The position numbers were made by a program, and so were the translations under genes. The notes below the pieces were generated by a model. That model did no database searches, was not told where the DNA came from, and saw only the letters and a list, made by a program, of their open reading frames with translations. From Acidothermales bacterium (lineage in GTDB: Bacteria; Actinomycetota; Actinomycetes; Streptosporangiales; WHST01): a DNA stretch of 14,623 bases. Positions 7,933 to 14,623 of this stretch are shown here, in pieces (position 1 is the first letter of the stretch; each line of letters opens with the position of its first letter). Location: NCBI GenBank assembly GCA_017354575.1, contig JAFMQP010000048.1, positions 1 through 14,623 of the forward strand, written 5' to 3'.

Positions 7933-8856
7933 GTGAGTGCACGCGAAGGCTGGGACGAGGGCTGGGACGTCGTCTCCGGCGTCGGCATCACCGCACTCGG
8001 CGTCGCCGCCACCCGGGCGATGGAGACGGCGCGGGACGACGCGCTGATCGACGACCCGTACGCGGCGAAGTTCGTCGAACGCGCGGGCGAGCGGCTGCCG
8101 GTGCCGTTGCCCACCAGCCTGGGCGCCGCCATGGCCCTCGGCAACGGTGCAGGCGAGGACGCCGACTGGCGGCGGTTCTTCGTCGCGATGGCCGGCTACA
8201 TGGGCGTGCGTACCCGGTTCTTCGACGACTGGTTCGACGACGCGACGGCGTCCGGCGTCCGCCAGGTGGTGATCCTCGCGGCCGGGCTCGACACCCGCGC
8301 GTTCCGGTTGTCCTGGCCGGACGGCACGACCGTGTTCGAGATCGACCAGCCGCGGGTGCTGGAGTTCAAGGACGAGGCGCTCGCCGACGAGGGCGCCGTC
8401 GCACGGTGCGCCCGGCACACGGTGCCGATCGACCTGCGCGAGGACTGGTCGGACGCGCTCCTGCGCGAAGGGCTCGCACCCGACCGCCCGACCGCGTGGC
8501 TCGCCGAGGGACTGCTGCCGTACCTGCCGGCCGAGGCGGCGGGCGAGCTGTTCGAGACCGTCGAGCGGCTGTCCGCGGCGGGCAGCCGCCTGGCCGCCGA
8601 GCACATGGACCCGCGGGCGCGCGACGTCCTCCGCGAGCCGCGGTTCGCCGCGATGCAGCGCCGGCACGGCGTCGACATGACGGCGATGTGGCCGGAGGGC
8701 GAACGGCCGGACCCGGCGGCGTGGTTCCGGGACCACGCCTGGTGCGTCGAGACGTCGCGCGGCGGCGACGTGGCGCGGCGGTATGGCCGCGTCCTCGGCG
8801 ACACCGCGGAAGGGACGTTCGACACCGCGACCCTGCTGACGGCGACCAACGCCTGA
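7933..8856 (+). CDS. SAM-dependent methyltransferase, TIGR00027/LCM family
   Basis: This 307-aa cytoplasmic class I methyltransferase belongs to the leucine-carboxyl-methyltransferase-like family (PF04072/TIGR00027) that is greatly expanded in mycobacteria, streptomycetes and relatives. Its acceptor is unknown; members are thought to methylate small metabolites or carboxyl groups. The N-terminal half has the family pattern VGITALGVAATRAMET and DDPYAAKFVER. The SAM-binding motif I is VVILAAGLDTRAFRL (about residues 112-126), followed by the acidic strand end FEIDQPRVLEFK. The GTG start at 7933 is preceded by GGAGAGG (7921-7927) at 5-nt spacing; no better start exists before pruA sequence is reached. 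It is divergent from pruA and shares its promoter region. The AraC gene follows after 20 bp, apparently with its own promoter. Family assignment is secure; the substrate is not predictable. Confidence 0.93.
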   Translation: MSAREGWDEGWDVVSGVGITALGVAATRAMETARDDALIDDPYAAKFVERAGERLPVPLPTSLGAAMALGNGAGEDADWRRFFVAMAGYMGVRTRFFDDWFDDATASGVRQVVILAAGLDTRAFRLSWPDGTTVFEIDQPRVLEFKDEALADEGAVARCARHTVPIDLREDWSDALLREGLAPDRPTAWLAEGLLPYLPAEAAGELFETVERLSAAGSRLAAEHMDPRARDVLREPRFAAMQRRHGVDMTAMWPEGERPDPAAWFRDHAWCVETSRGGDVARRYGRVLGDTAEGTFDTATLLTATNA

Positions 8857-8864
8857 CCCGAGCC

Positions 8865-8870
8865 TAGGGT
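8865..8870 (+). promoter_or_regulatory. Candidate -10 for a leaderless araC-type transcript
   Basis: TAGGGT ends 6 nt before the ATG at 8877, so transcription would begin at or beside the A of the start codon. The G-rich TGGGGC between them is a poor Shine-Dalgarno. This geometry is typical of leaderless mRNAs, common in actinobacteria, and is repeated at hrpA (13585-13590). Confidence 0.45.
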
Positions 8871-8876
8871 TGGGGC

Positions 8877-9287
8877 ATGACGCGTCCGACGGTTCCGGTG
8901 GACCTGCTCGCGCACCTGCGCCGGGCGAGGGACGCCGCGGACCGCCACTACGCCGAGCCGCTCGACCTCGGCGCGCTGGCACGCACGGCCGGGATCTCGA
9001 GGTACCACTTCCTGCGTTGCTTCGAGGCCGAGTACGGCGAGACGCCGATGCAGCACGTGACGAGGCGGCGGGTCGAGCGTGCCACCGACCTGTTGCGGGC
9101 GACCAACCTGACCGTCACCGAAGTGTGCCATCTGGTGGGCTATACCAGCCTGGGCTCGTTCAGCAGGAAGTTCTCCGAACTCGTGGGGATGAGCCCGTCG
9201 GCGTATCAGCGGACCCGGGCGGGCGGGCCGCACATCCCGGGCTGCTACGCCTTCATGCTCGGCCTGCGCCGCGCCGACGACGGTTGA
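8877..9287 (+). CDS. Single-domain AraC-family transcription regulator
   Basis: This is a DNA-binding regulator of 136 aa made almost wholly of the AraC-type double helix-turn-helix domain (about residues 8-108). The first HTH is in DLGALARTAGISRYHFLRCF. The second, with the conserved signature, is in VTEVCHLVGYTSLGSFSRKF followed by GMSPSAYQR. No N-terminal sensor or cupin domain is present. Like SoxS/MarA-size proteins, it may therefore be controlled by its level or by the short tail (about 113-136, HIPGCYAFMLGLRR), which carries a cysteine that could act in redox or ligand sensing; that is inference. It precedes the VOC gene by 75 bp in the same direction. AraC plus VOC pairs of this type are common in actinobacteria, and the VOC gene is the most likely target. 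Transcription may be leaderless. Confidence 0.94.
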   Translation: MTRPTVPVDLLAHLRRARDAADRHYAEPLDLGALARTAGISRYHFLRCFEAEYGETPMQHVTRRRVERATDLLRATNLTVTEVCHLVGYTSLGSFSRKFSELVGMSPSAYQRTRAGGPHIPGCYAFMLGLRRADDG

Positions 9288-9301
9288 GCAATCCTCGAGA
9301 A

Positions 9302-9318
9302 GCACGGCGATCCCGTGC
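9302..9318 (+). promoter_or_regulatory. Small inverted repeat upstream of the VOC gene
   Basis: GCACGG and CCGTGC flank a 5-nt spacer (CGATC). The dyad ends 5 bp before the candidate -10 at 9324 and so covers the -35 region. It could be an operator or a short terminator for the AraC gene; no T tract follows, which favours an operator. The stem is only 6 bp, so chance cannot be excluded. Confidence 0.33.
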
Positions 9319-9323
9319 GGGCC

Positions 9324-9329
9324 TACCGT
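9324..9329 (+). promoter_or_regulatory. Candidate -10 element of the VOC gene
   Basis: TACCGT fits the actinobacterial TANNNT pattern and would start transcription near 9336, leaving a leader of about 27 nt. GGGGAGGG (9348-9355) lies 7 nt before the ATG at 9363. No clear -35 box is seen, as expected for an activator-dependent promoter. Confidence 0.4.
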
Positions 9330-9362
9330 CGTATGCACCGACGACAAGGGGAGGGCCGAGAC

Positions 9363-9818
9363 ATGATCAAGAACGTCTACCTCATGGGCGTGTTCGTGAA
9401 CGACATCGACGAGGCGAAGGACTTCTACGTCGACGTGCTCGGCTTCGAGCTGCGCGAGGACGTCACCGTCGGCGACTACCGCTGGCTCACCGTCGGGGTG
9501 CCGAACCAGCCGGACATGCGGGTGAACCTCCAGGTGCCCGGGCCTCCGCTCGACGAGGAGGCGGCGCAGTTCGTCACCCGGATGCTCGCCAAGGGCGCGA
9601 TGCACGCGGGCGGTCTCCAGGTCGACGACTGCCGCAATACCTACGACGAGCTCACCGCCAAGGGCGTGGAGTTCCTCTCCGAGCCGGCCGACCGCCCGTA
9701 CGGCGTCGAGGCCGTCATGCGCGACAACTCGGGCAACTGGTGGGTACTCGTGGAACCGAAGGCGTACACCGCCGGGGACTTCGGCCCGGACGCCGACATC
9801 ACCAAGGCCGCCGGCTGA
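9363..9818 (+). CDS. VOC superfamily (glyoxalase/bleomycin-resistance fold) protein
   Basis: This 151-aa cytoplasmic protein has two βαβββ modules of the vicinal-oxygen-chelate fold. Module one is YLMGVFVNDIDEAKDFYVDV with LGFELRED; module two ends in RDNSGNWWVLVEPK. The specific reaction is unknown; relatives include glyoxalases, ring-cleavage dioxygenases and ligand-sequestering resistance proteins. The histidine expected near the N-terminal strand is missing. In the final strand the usual metal-binding glutamate (the E of a DPDGNxxEL-like motif) is valine. The common metal site is therefore probably absent, which favours ligand binding or metal-independent chemistry. The C-terminal 16 residues (TAGDFGPDADITKAAG) extend past the fold. 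The start is supported by GGGGAGGG at 7-nt spacing. It follows the AraC gene by 75 bp and is probably its target. Its stop is 7 bp from the hrpA stop on the other strand. Confidence 0.93.
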   Translation: MIKNVYLMGVFVNDIDEAKDFYVDVLGFELREDVTVGDYRWLTVGVPNQPDMRVNLQVPGPPLDEEAAQFVTRMLAKGAMHAGGLQVDDCRNTYDELTAKGVEFLSEPADRPYGVEAVMRDNSGNWWVLVEPKAYTAGDFGPDADITKAAG

Positions 9819-9840
9819 TCCCCAGCTAGTCGAGGGCGGC
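9807..9840. terminator. Possible bidirectional terminator-like structure at convergent stops
   Basis: An outer pair GCCGCC (9807-9812) and GGCGGC (9835-9840) encloses an inner GCTG-ATCCC-CAGC hairpin (9814-9826). It spans the stop codons of the VOC gene (9816-9818) and of hrpA (9826-9828). No T tract is present on either strand, so intrinsic termination would be weak. It may be a coincidence of GC-rich coding ends. Confidence 0.25.
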
Positions 9841-12800
9841 GGCGAGGGCGCGGCGGATCCTGGTCTCGGACACCGGGTACGCGGTCCCCAGCACCTGGGC
9901 GAACAGGCTGACGCGCAGCTCCTCGATCATCCAGCGCACGTCCGCGAGCGCCGTGCGGCCCCGCTCGTCGGGCGCGGCGCGCAGGGCGTCCTCGTAGTCC
10001 TGCGTAACCGCCTCGACGCTCCGCTGCCTGACGAGGTCGCGGTCGGGGCTCTCCGGCAGCTTCTCCAGCCGTCGCTGCATCGCGCGCAGGTAGCGGGACA
10101 GGTCGGGCAGCCGGCGCATGCCGGTGGCGGCGACGAACCCGGGGAACACGAGCGCGGCCAACTGCGCCGCCAGGTCGGCCTTCGCGGACGCATACGCGGA
10201 AGCGGTCAGCCCCGCCACTTCGGCCTGGACGACGTGCGTCGCCGCCAGGATGCGCCGCACCTCGCGCACCACGTCCAGGAGCCGGTCGGCGTACTCGGGG
10301 CGGACGGCGTCGCGCAGCCGCGCGAAGCCCTCGGCGTCCCACACCGGCGCGCCGGCGTCGGCCATCAGCGCGTCGAGGACGCAGTCCGCGCAGTCGGCCA
10401 GCAGCGGACCGATGCCACCGTGCGGGTTGTTGCTCAGTGCCAGCTTCGCGGGCGTGGAGAGCCGTGCGTCGACCACCTTGATCGGCGCGGGGAGGTCGAG
10501 CAGGAGCAGCCGGCGTATCCCCCGCCACGTCGATTCCCGTTGCTGTGCCTCGGTTTCCAGCAACCGCACGGCGACGCTGTCGCCCTCGTCCACCAACGCG
10601 GGATACGCGCGCACGACGTGGCCCGCGTGCGAGCGCTCCCGGAACGGCGGCAGCGTGCCTATGTCCCAGGTTCGCATCCCGCGCCGCTCGACGTCGTCGG
10701 CGACGGCCGCGATCGTGGCCTGCAGCTGCGGGCGCACCTCGGCCTTCACCGCGTCGAGGTCGGCGCCCTCGGCGAGCGGCGTGCCGCCCTCGTCCACGAC
10801 GCGGTACGTGAGCTTCAGGTGGTCCGGGATCCGGTCCGGCTGCCACGCGTCCCGCGGCACGGTGACACCGGCGAGCCGGCCCAGCTCGCGGCTCAGCGCG
10901 TCGAGTAGCGGTTCGCCGCCGGGATCGATGCGGTCGAGCACCTTCTTCGCGTACTCGGGCGCCGGCACGAGGTTGCGCCGGATCGCCTTGGGCAGCGTGC
11001 GGATCAACGCCGTCACCAGGTCCTCGCGCAGGCCCGGCACGTGCCAGCTCAACGACTCCGGGCGCACCCGGTTCAACGCCGCCAGCGGCACGTGGACGGT
11101 GACGCCGTCGGTCGACGTACCCGGCTCGAACCGGTACGTGAGCGGCAACGTCACGTCGTCCTGCTGCCAGGCGTCGGGGAACTGGCTCGCGCTGACCGTC
11201 GTCGCGTCGGCGTTCACCAAGGCATCCTGGTCGAACGTCAGCAGGTCCGGCGTCTTCCGCCGCGCCTTCTTCCACCACGCGTCGAAGTGCCGAGCGGAGA
11301 CGACGTCGTCGGGGATGCGCTCGTCGTAGAACGCGAACAGTGTCTCGTCGTCGACGACGATGTCGCGGCGGCGCGCGCGGCGTTCGAGGTCATCGACCTC
11401 GTCGAGCAGCTCACGGTTGCGGTGGAAGAACTCGTGCCGCGTCTCCCAGTCGCCGTACACCAGCGCGTGCCTGATGAACAGCTCGCGCGACAGCGCCGGG
11501 TCGATCGACGCGTACGTCACCTTCCGCTGCGTCACGATCGGAATGCCGTACAGCGTCACGCGTTCGTACGCCATCACGGCGCCCTGCTTCTTCTCCCAGT
11601 GCGGCTCGCTGTACGTACGCCGCACGAGGTGCTTCGCGACCGGCTCGACCCACTCGGGCTCGATCCGCGCGACGGTCCGCGCCCACAGCCGCGACGTCTC
11701 CACCAGCTCCGCGGCCATCACCCAGCGCGGCGAACGCTTGAACAGAGCCGATCCCGGGAACAGCGCGAACCGCGTACCGCGGGCGCCGAGGTACTCGTGC
11801 TTCTCGCTGTCGCGGAAGCCGACGTGCGAGAGCAGGCCGGCGAGCAGCGACTCGTGGACGCGCCGCGCGTCGATCTCCGCCGAGCCTCTGGCCGCCTTGA
11901 TGCCCAGGCCCTTCGCGATCTGACGAAGCTGGCCCTCTACGTCCTGCCACTCGCGGACACGCAGGTAGTTGAGGAACTCGTTGCGGCACATCCGCCGGAA
12001 CTGGTTGGACGACAGCTCGCGTTGCCGCTCCCGCAGGTAGTTCCAGAGGTTGAGCAGCGAGAGGAAGTCCGAGCTCTCGTCGGCGAACCGCCGGTGGCTC
12101 TGGTCGGCGGCCTGCGCGCGGTCGGTGGGGCGCTCCCGCGGGTCCTGGATCGCCAACGCCGCCGCGATCACGAGCACCTCGCGGACGCAGCCGTTGCGGT
12201 CGGCCTCTACGACCATCCGGGCGAGCCGCGGGTCGACGGGCAGCCGCGCGAGCGTGCGCCCGAGCCTGGTAAGCCGGTGGCCGGAACCCTTGCCGGCGGC
12301 CGCGAGCGCGCCCAACTCCTCCAGCAGCTGGACGCCTGCGGTGACGGCGCGCTTGTCGGGCGGGTCGATGAACGGGAACGCGGCGAGGTCACCGAGGCCG
12401 GCCGCGTTCATCTGCAGGATGACCGACGCGAGACTGGTGCGTAGGATCTCGGGATCGGTGAACTCCGGCCGGGAGTCGAAGTCCTCCTCGCTGTAGAGCC
12501 GGATGCAGATGCCGTCGGCGACGCGGCCGCAGCGGCCCTTGCGCTGGTTGGCGGACGCCTGCGAGACCGGCTCGATGGGCAGCCGTTGCACCTTCGTGCG
12601 GTTGCTGTACCTGGAGATGCGTGCCGTGCCAGGGTCGATGACGTACTCGATGCCCGGCACGGTGAGGGACGTCTCCGCGACGTTGGTGGCGAGGACGATG
12701 CGCCGGGACGAGTGCCGTTCGAACACGCGGTGCTGCTCCGCCGCCGCGAGGCGCGCGTACAGCGGCAGCACCTCGATCGGGATCGTGTGCCGCTCCAGGT

Positions 12801-13578
12801 GCCGGTGCAGCGCGTCCGCGGTGTCGCGGATCTCCCTTTCCCCACTGAGGAAGACGAGGATGTCGCCGTGCGAGGTCTCGGTGTAGAGCTCGTCGACGGC
12901 GTCGAGGATCGCCTGGGTGCGGTCGGCGTCCCCGGCGTCGACGATGGGCCGGTACCTGACCTCGACCGGGTACGTACGCCCGGACACCTCGACGACCGGC
13001 GCCCCGTCGAAGAAGTCCGCGAACCGCTGCGGGTCGATCGTCGCGGACGTGACGATCACCTTGAGGTCGGGCCGCTTCGGCAGCAGCCGCTTCAGGTAAC
13101 CGAGGATGAAGTCGACGTTCAGGCTGCGCTCGTGCGCCTCGTCGACGATGATCGTGTCGTAGCGCCGCAGCATCCGGTCGTTCTGCAGCTCGGCGAGCAG
13201 GATGCCGTCGGTCATCAGCTTCACCAGCGTGTCGTCGCTGGACCTGTCGGTGAAGCGGACCTTCCAACCGACGACCGTGCCCACGGGCGTGCCGAGCTCC
13301 TCGGCGATCCGCTCCGCGACGGTGCGCGCGGCGAGCCGGCGCGGCTGGGTGTGGCCGATCGTCCCGAGGACGCCGCGGCCGAGCTCGAGGCAGATCTTGG
13401 GCAGCTGCGTGGTCTTCCCCGAGCCGGTCTCGCCCGCGACCACGACCACCTGGTGGTCGCGGATGGCCGCGGCGAGGTCGTCCTTGCGCCTGCTGACGGG
13501 CAGGGACTCCGGGTACGTGATCGCGGGCACGAGCGCACGGCGGCGCGCGATCCGTTCCTCGTCAGGTGTTGCAGTCAC
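9826..13578 (-). CDS. hrpA: ATP-dependent DEAH-box RNA helicase HrpA
   Basis: HrpA is a large cytoplasmic DEAH-box helicase that unwinds or remodels RNA using NTP hydrolysis; family work links it to mRNA processing and to rescue of stalled ribosomes. The product is 1250 aa, against about 1300 in Escherichia coli. Helicase motifs are intact: Walker A GETGSGKT at 49-56, DEAH at 146-149, SAT at 178-180, FLSGEREIRD at about 243-252 and motif VI QRKGRCGR at 345-352. The helicase-associated HA2 and OB-fold regions follow (about 380-650). The rest (about 660-1250) is the HrpA-specific DUF3418 C-terminal region, ending near IRRALAAALD. The start is a GTG at 13578 with no spaced Shine-Dalgarno. The -10-like TAGCCT, 6 nt upstream, suggests a leaderless mRNA. 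The protease gene ends 9 bp upstream in the same direction, so read-through transcription is also likely. Confidence 0.97.
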   Translation of the reverse strand: MTATPDEERIARRRALVPAITYPESLPVSRRKDDLAAAIRDHQVVVVAGETGSGKTTQLPKICLELGRGVLGTIGHTQPRRLAARTVAERIAEELGTPVGTVVGWKVRFTDRSSDDTLVKLMTDGILLAELQNDRMLRRYDTIIVDEAHERSLNVDFILGYLKRLLPKRPDLKVIVTSATIDPQRFADFFDGAPVVEVSGRTYPVEVRYRPIVDAGDADRTQAILDAVDELYTETSHGDILVFLSGEREIRDTADALHRHLERHTIPIEVLPLYARLAAAEQHRVFERHSSRRIVLATNVAETSLTVPGIEYVIDPGTARISRYSNRTKVQRLPIEPVSQASANQRKGRCGRVADGICIRLYSEEDFDSRPEFTDPEILRTSLASVILQMNAAGLGDLAAFPFIDPPDKRAVTAGVQLLEELGALAAAGKGSGHRLTRLGRTLARLPVDPRLARMVVEADRNGCVREVLVIAAALAIQDPRERPTDRAQAADQSHRRFADESSDFLSLLNLWNYLRERQRELSSNQFRRMCRNEFLNYLRVREWQDVEGQLRQIAKGLGIKAARGSAEIDARRVHESLLAGLLSHVGFRDSEKHEYLGARGTRFALFPGSALFKRSPRWVMAAELVETSRLWARTVARIEPEWVEPVAKHLVRRTYSEPHWEKKQGAVMAYERVTLYGIPIVTQRKVTYASIDPALSRELFIRHALVYGDWETRHEFFHRNRELLDEVDDLERRARRRDIVVDDETLFAFYDERIPDDVVSARHFDAWWKKARRKTPDLLTFDQDALVNADATTVSASQFPDAWQQDDVTLPLTYRFEPGTSTDGVTVHVPLAALNRVRPESLSWHVPGLREDLVTALIRTLPKAIRRNLVPAPEYAKKVLDRIDPGGEPLLDALSRELGRLAGVTVPRDAWQPDRIPDHLKLTYRVVDEGGTPLAEGADLDAVKAEVRPQLQATIAAVADDVERRGMRTWDIGTLPPFRERSHAGHVVRAYPALVDEGDSVAVRLLETEAQQRESTWRGIRRLLLLDLPAPIKVVDARLSTPAKLALSNNPHGGIGPLLADCADCVLDALMADAGAPVWDAEGFARLRDAVRPEYADRLLDVVREVRRILAATHVVQAEVAGLTASAYASAKADLAAQLAALVFPGFVAATGMRRLPDLSRYLRAMQRRLEKLPESPDRDLVRQRSVEAVTQDYEDALRAAPDERGRTALADVRWMIEELRVSLFAQVLGTAYPVSETRIRRALAAALD

Positions 13579-13584
13579 CCCTCA

Positions 13585-13590
13585 AGGCTA
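13585..13590 (-). promoter_or_regulatory. Candidate -10 of hrpA overlapping the protease stop codon
   Basis: The minus strand reads TAGCCT, then TGAGGG and the GTG start. The first three bases are also the TAG stop of the protease gene. A start of transcription at the GTG would make hrpA leaderless. The spacing (6 nt) equals that at the AraC gene. The alternative reading is that GAGGG acts as an unusually close Shine-Dalgarno. Confidence 0.42.
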
Positions 13591-14574
13591 CGGTGACAGC
13601 GCGAGATCGACGGAGAGTGCGTCGAGGACGGTGCGCAGGTCCAGCGCGAGGGCACGCTCGGGACGGTCGCCGCCGGCGAAGTGCAGGCCGATCGCGGCCA
13701 GGGACGACGCGTCGCACCACAGCGAACCGGAGTCGCCGGGCGCGCTGACCTCGTCGTAGGGGTGCACTGCGTCGATCGTGACCACGCCGGTGATCGTCTG
13801 CGCGATGCCGGCGTAGGTCAGCTGGGCGACGCCGTCGACGGCCGAGACCTCGCCCCTGGTCACGCCGCTCGCCCGGCCCGACTTGGTGACCACCGAGCCG
13901 AGCGCCGGCGCGGCCGTGCCGGTGACGTCGCCGAGGCCGAGCTGGTCGTCGTCCAGGCCGCGCACGCCGGTGAGCGTGGCGACCGCGGCGTCCAGGCGCA
14001 GGTGCATCGCGTCCCTCGCGAGGGTCGCGACCGCGTCGGCGTACGTCCCGCCGTCCAGCCGGCCCGGCTGGTAGACGAGCTGTCCCGGTCGCGCCGTCCA
14101 CGACGTGACGAGCACATGCCAGTTGCTCAGCAGCATCGCTGCACCCGTCGCGCGGTCGACGACCTTCGCGCCGAGCGTGCCGTACGCGACCTGCGGTCCG
14201 GCGGAGATGCTGACGCCGCCGTGCAACGGGTCGGATCGCCCCGTCCGCGGGTCGGCCGGCCGGCGGACGGACGGCACCGGTGTCCAGCTCCAGAACCGCT
14301 GCCGGTACACGCCCTCGAGGACGTCGGTCGGGATGCCCTCGATCGTCGGCGGCACCTCCCTGGTGGCGCCCGTCGCGACCGCGTGTTCGAGCCGGGCGCC
14401 GCTGAGCTTCTCCCTGACGTGCACGCGTACCGCGACCGACGTCCGGTCCAGGACACCGCCACGGCTCGGGAAGCCGGCGTCGACCAGGCCGACGTTGTCG
14501 GTGTAGAGGTGCCGGCGCGCGGCGATGCGTACCGCACGACGCAGGCGTGCGGCTTCGATGGGTGTGAGTTCCAT
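13588..14574 (-). CDS. Trypsin-like serine protease, Nal1-type, no signal peptide
   Basis: This 328-aa protein has a chymotrypsin-fold serine peptidase domain with a complete apparent triad: His153 in LLSNWHVL, Asp195 in LRLDAAVATL and Ser282 in APGDSGSLW. Between them, VVTKSGRASGVTRGEVSAV (about 228-246) matches the strand pattern of bacterial Nal1-like proteases. The first 100 residues form a separate β-rich domain with TSVAVRVHVREKLSG and IEGIPTDVLEG, as in that group, and GGVSIS/GTLGAKV leads into the protease domain. There is no signal peptide or membrane segment, so it should act in the cytoplasm; targets are unknown. The ATG at 14574 has no good Shine-Dalgarno. The frame stays open to the right edge, but no earlier start is visible and the upstream residues look non-coding, so ATG 14574 is preferred. 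hrpA follows after 9 bp. Related proteases occur in varied bacterial contexts, including some conflict-type loci; nothing here proves such a role. Confidence 0.85.
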   Translation of the reverse strand: MELTPIEAARLRRAVRIAARRHLYTDNVGLVDAGFPSRGGVLDRTSVAVRVHVREKLSGARLEHAVATGATREVPPTIEGIPTDVLEGVYRQRFWSWTPVPSVRRPADPRTGRSDPLHGGVSISAGPQVAYGTLGAKVVDRATGAAMLLSNWHVLVTSWTARPGQLVYQPGRLDGGTYADAVATLARDAMHLRLDAAVATLTGVRGLDDDQLGLGDVTGTAAPALGSVVTKSGRASGVTRGEVSAVDGVAQLTYAGIAQTITGVVTIDAVHPYDEVSAPGDSGSLWCDASSLAAIGLHFAGGDRPERALALDLRTVLDALSVDLALSP

Positions 14575-14585
14575 GTCCGTCGGCG

Positions 14586-14616
14586 CCGGCCCGGTCCAGC
14601 ACGCGGACCGGGCCGG
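14586..14616. repeat. 12-bp perfect GC-rich hairpin just upstream of the protease start
   Basis: CCGGCCCGGTCC (14586-14597) and its exact reverse complement (14605-14616) flank the 7-nt loop AGCACGC. It is the strongest stem-loop I found outside coding DNA. It ends 11 nt before the ATG at 14574 and no T tract follows on the minus strand. It may terminate transcription of a gene beyond the right edge, since T-less hairpin terminators are common in actinobacteria. It may instead lie in the protease mRNA leader and hinder ribosome access. Confidence 0.6.
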
Positions 14617-14623
14617 ACGCCCT

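Noticed and set aside
8196..9605. 469-codon minus-strand frame across the methyltransferase, AraC and VOC genes
   Set aside because: It spans three recognisable plus-strand genes and has no domain-like content of its own.
11041..12444. 467-codon plus-strand frame opposite hrpA
   Set aside because: It is arginine/valine-rich low-complexity sequence opposite a well-conserved helicase region.
13562..14602. 346-codon minus-strand frame overlapping the protease gene in another frame
   Set aside because: The product is an R/G/A-rich run, while the other frame shows a complete serine protease triad.
1..14623. CRISPR arrays, tRNA/rRNA genes, insertion sequences, phage genes or a riboswitch
   Set aside because: I looked on both strands and saw no regularly spaced repeats, tRNA-like cloverleaf, transposase or integrase motifs, or long structured leader. 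All intergenic gaps are under 100 bp.

Overview
The window is 14.6 kb of very GC-rich DNA, clearly above 65% by eye. G/C dominates third codon positions, GTG starts are used, and two genes look leaderless. With a 180-kDa-class NAD-glutamate dehydrogenase, an F420/FMN-class PPOX protein and a TIGR00027-type methyltransferase, this points to a free-living actinobacterium. I cannot name the genus. Nothing looks mobile: I found no insertion sequence, tRNA, rRNA, CRISPR array or phage gene. No intergenic gap exceeds 100 bp, so coding density is near maximal.

Layout, left to right. (1) 1-793, minus: the first 264 codons of an RhtA-like EamA/DMT exporter, whose 3' end lies outside the window. (2) 798-5684, minus: a large NAD-specific glutamate dehydrogenase (1628 aa), 4 bp upstream of the exporter. 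(3) 5779-6213, minus: a small PPOX-fold flavin/F420 protein. (4) 6210-7838, minus: pruA, the P5C/glutamate-semialdehyde dehydrogenase, overlapping the PPOX gene by ATGA. (5) 7933-8856, plus: a TIGR00027/LCM-family methyltransferase, divergent from pruA across a 94-bp promoter region that holds a perfect inverted repeat. (6) 8877-9287, plus: a single-domain AraC regulator. (7) 9363-9818, plus: a VOC/glyoxalase-fold protein. (8) 9826-13578, minus: the DEAH-box RNA helicase HrpA, convergent with the VOC gene with 7 bp between stop codons. (9) 13588-14574, minus: a trypsin-like, Nal1-type serine protease without a signal peptide, 9 bp upstream of hrpA. A 12-bp perfect hairpin sits just upstream of its start.

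The left half reads as a glutamate-family catabolic block. PruA makes glutamate from P5C (from proline or ornithine/arginine), the NAD-GDH converts glutamate to 2-oxoglutarate plus ammonium, and an amino-acid-exporter-like permease follows in the same transcription direction. Proline dehydrogenase and the usual PucR-type activator, often beside pruA in actinobacteria, are absent here. The middle holds an AraC plus VOC pair of a kind often seen together. The right half is a possible two-gene unit of protease and RNA helicase.

Most of the window is ordinary chromosomal core. The least understood part is the intracellular protease with its hairpin and its tight link to hrpA. I see no clear evidence of a wholly new multi-gene system.
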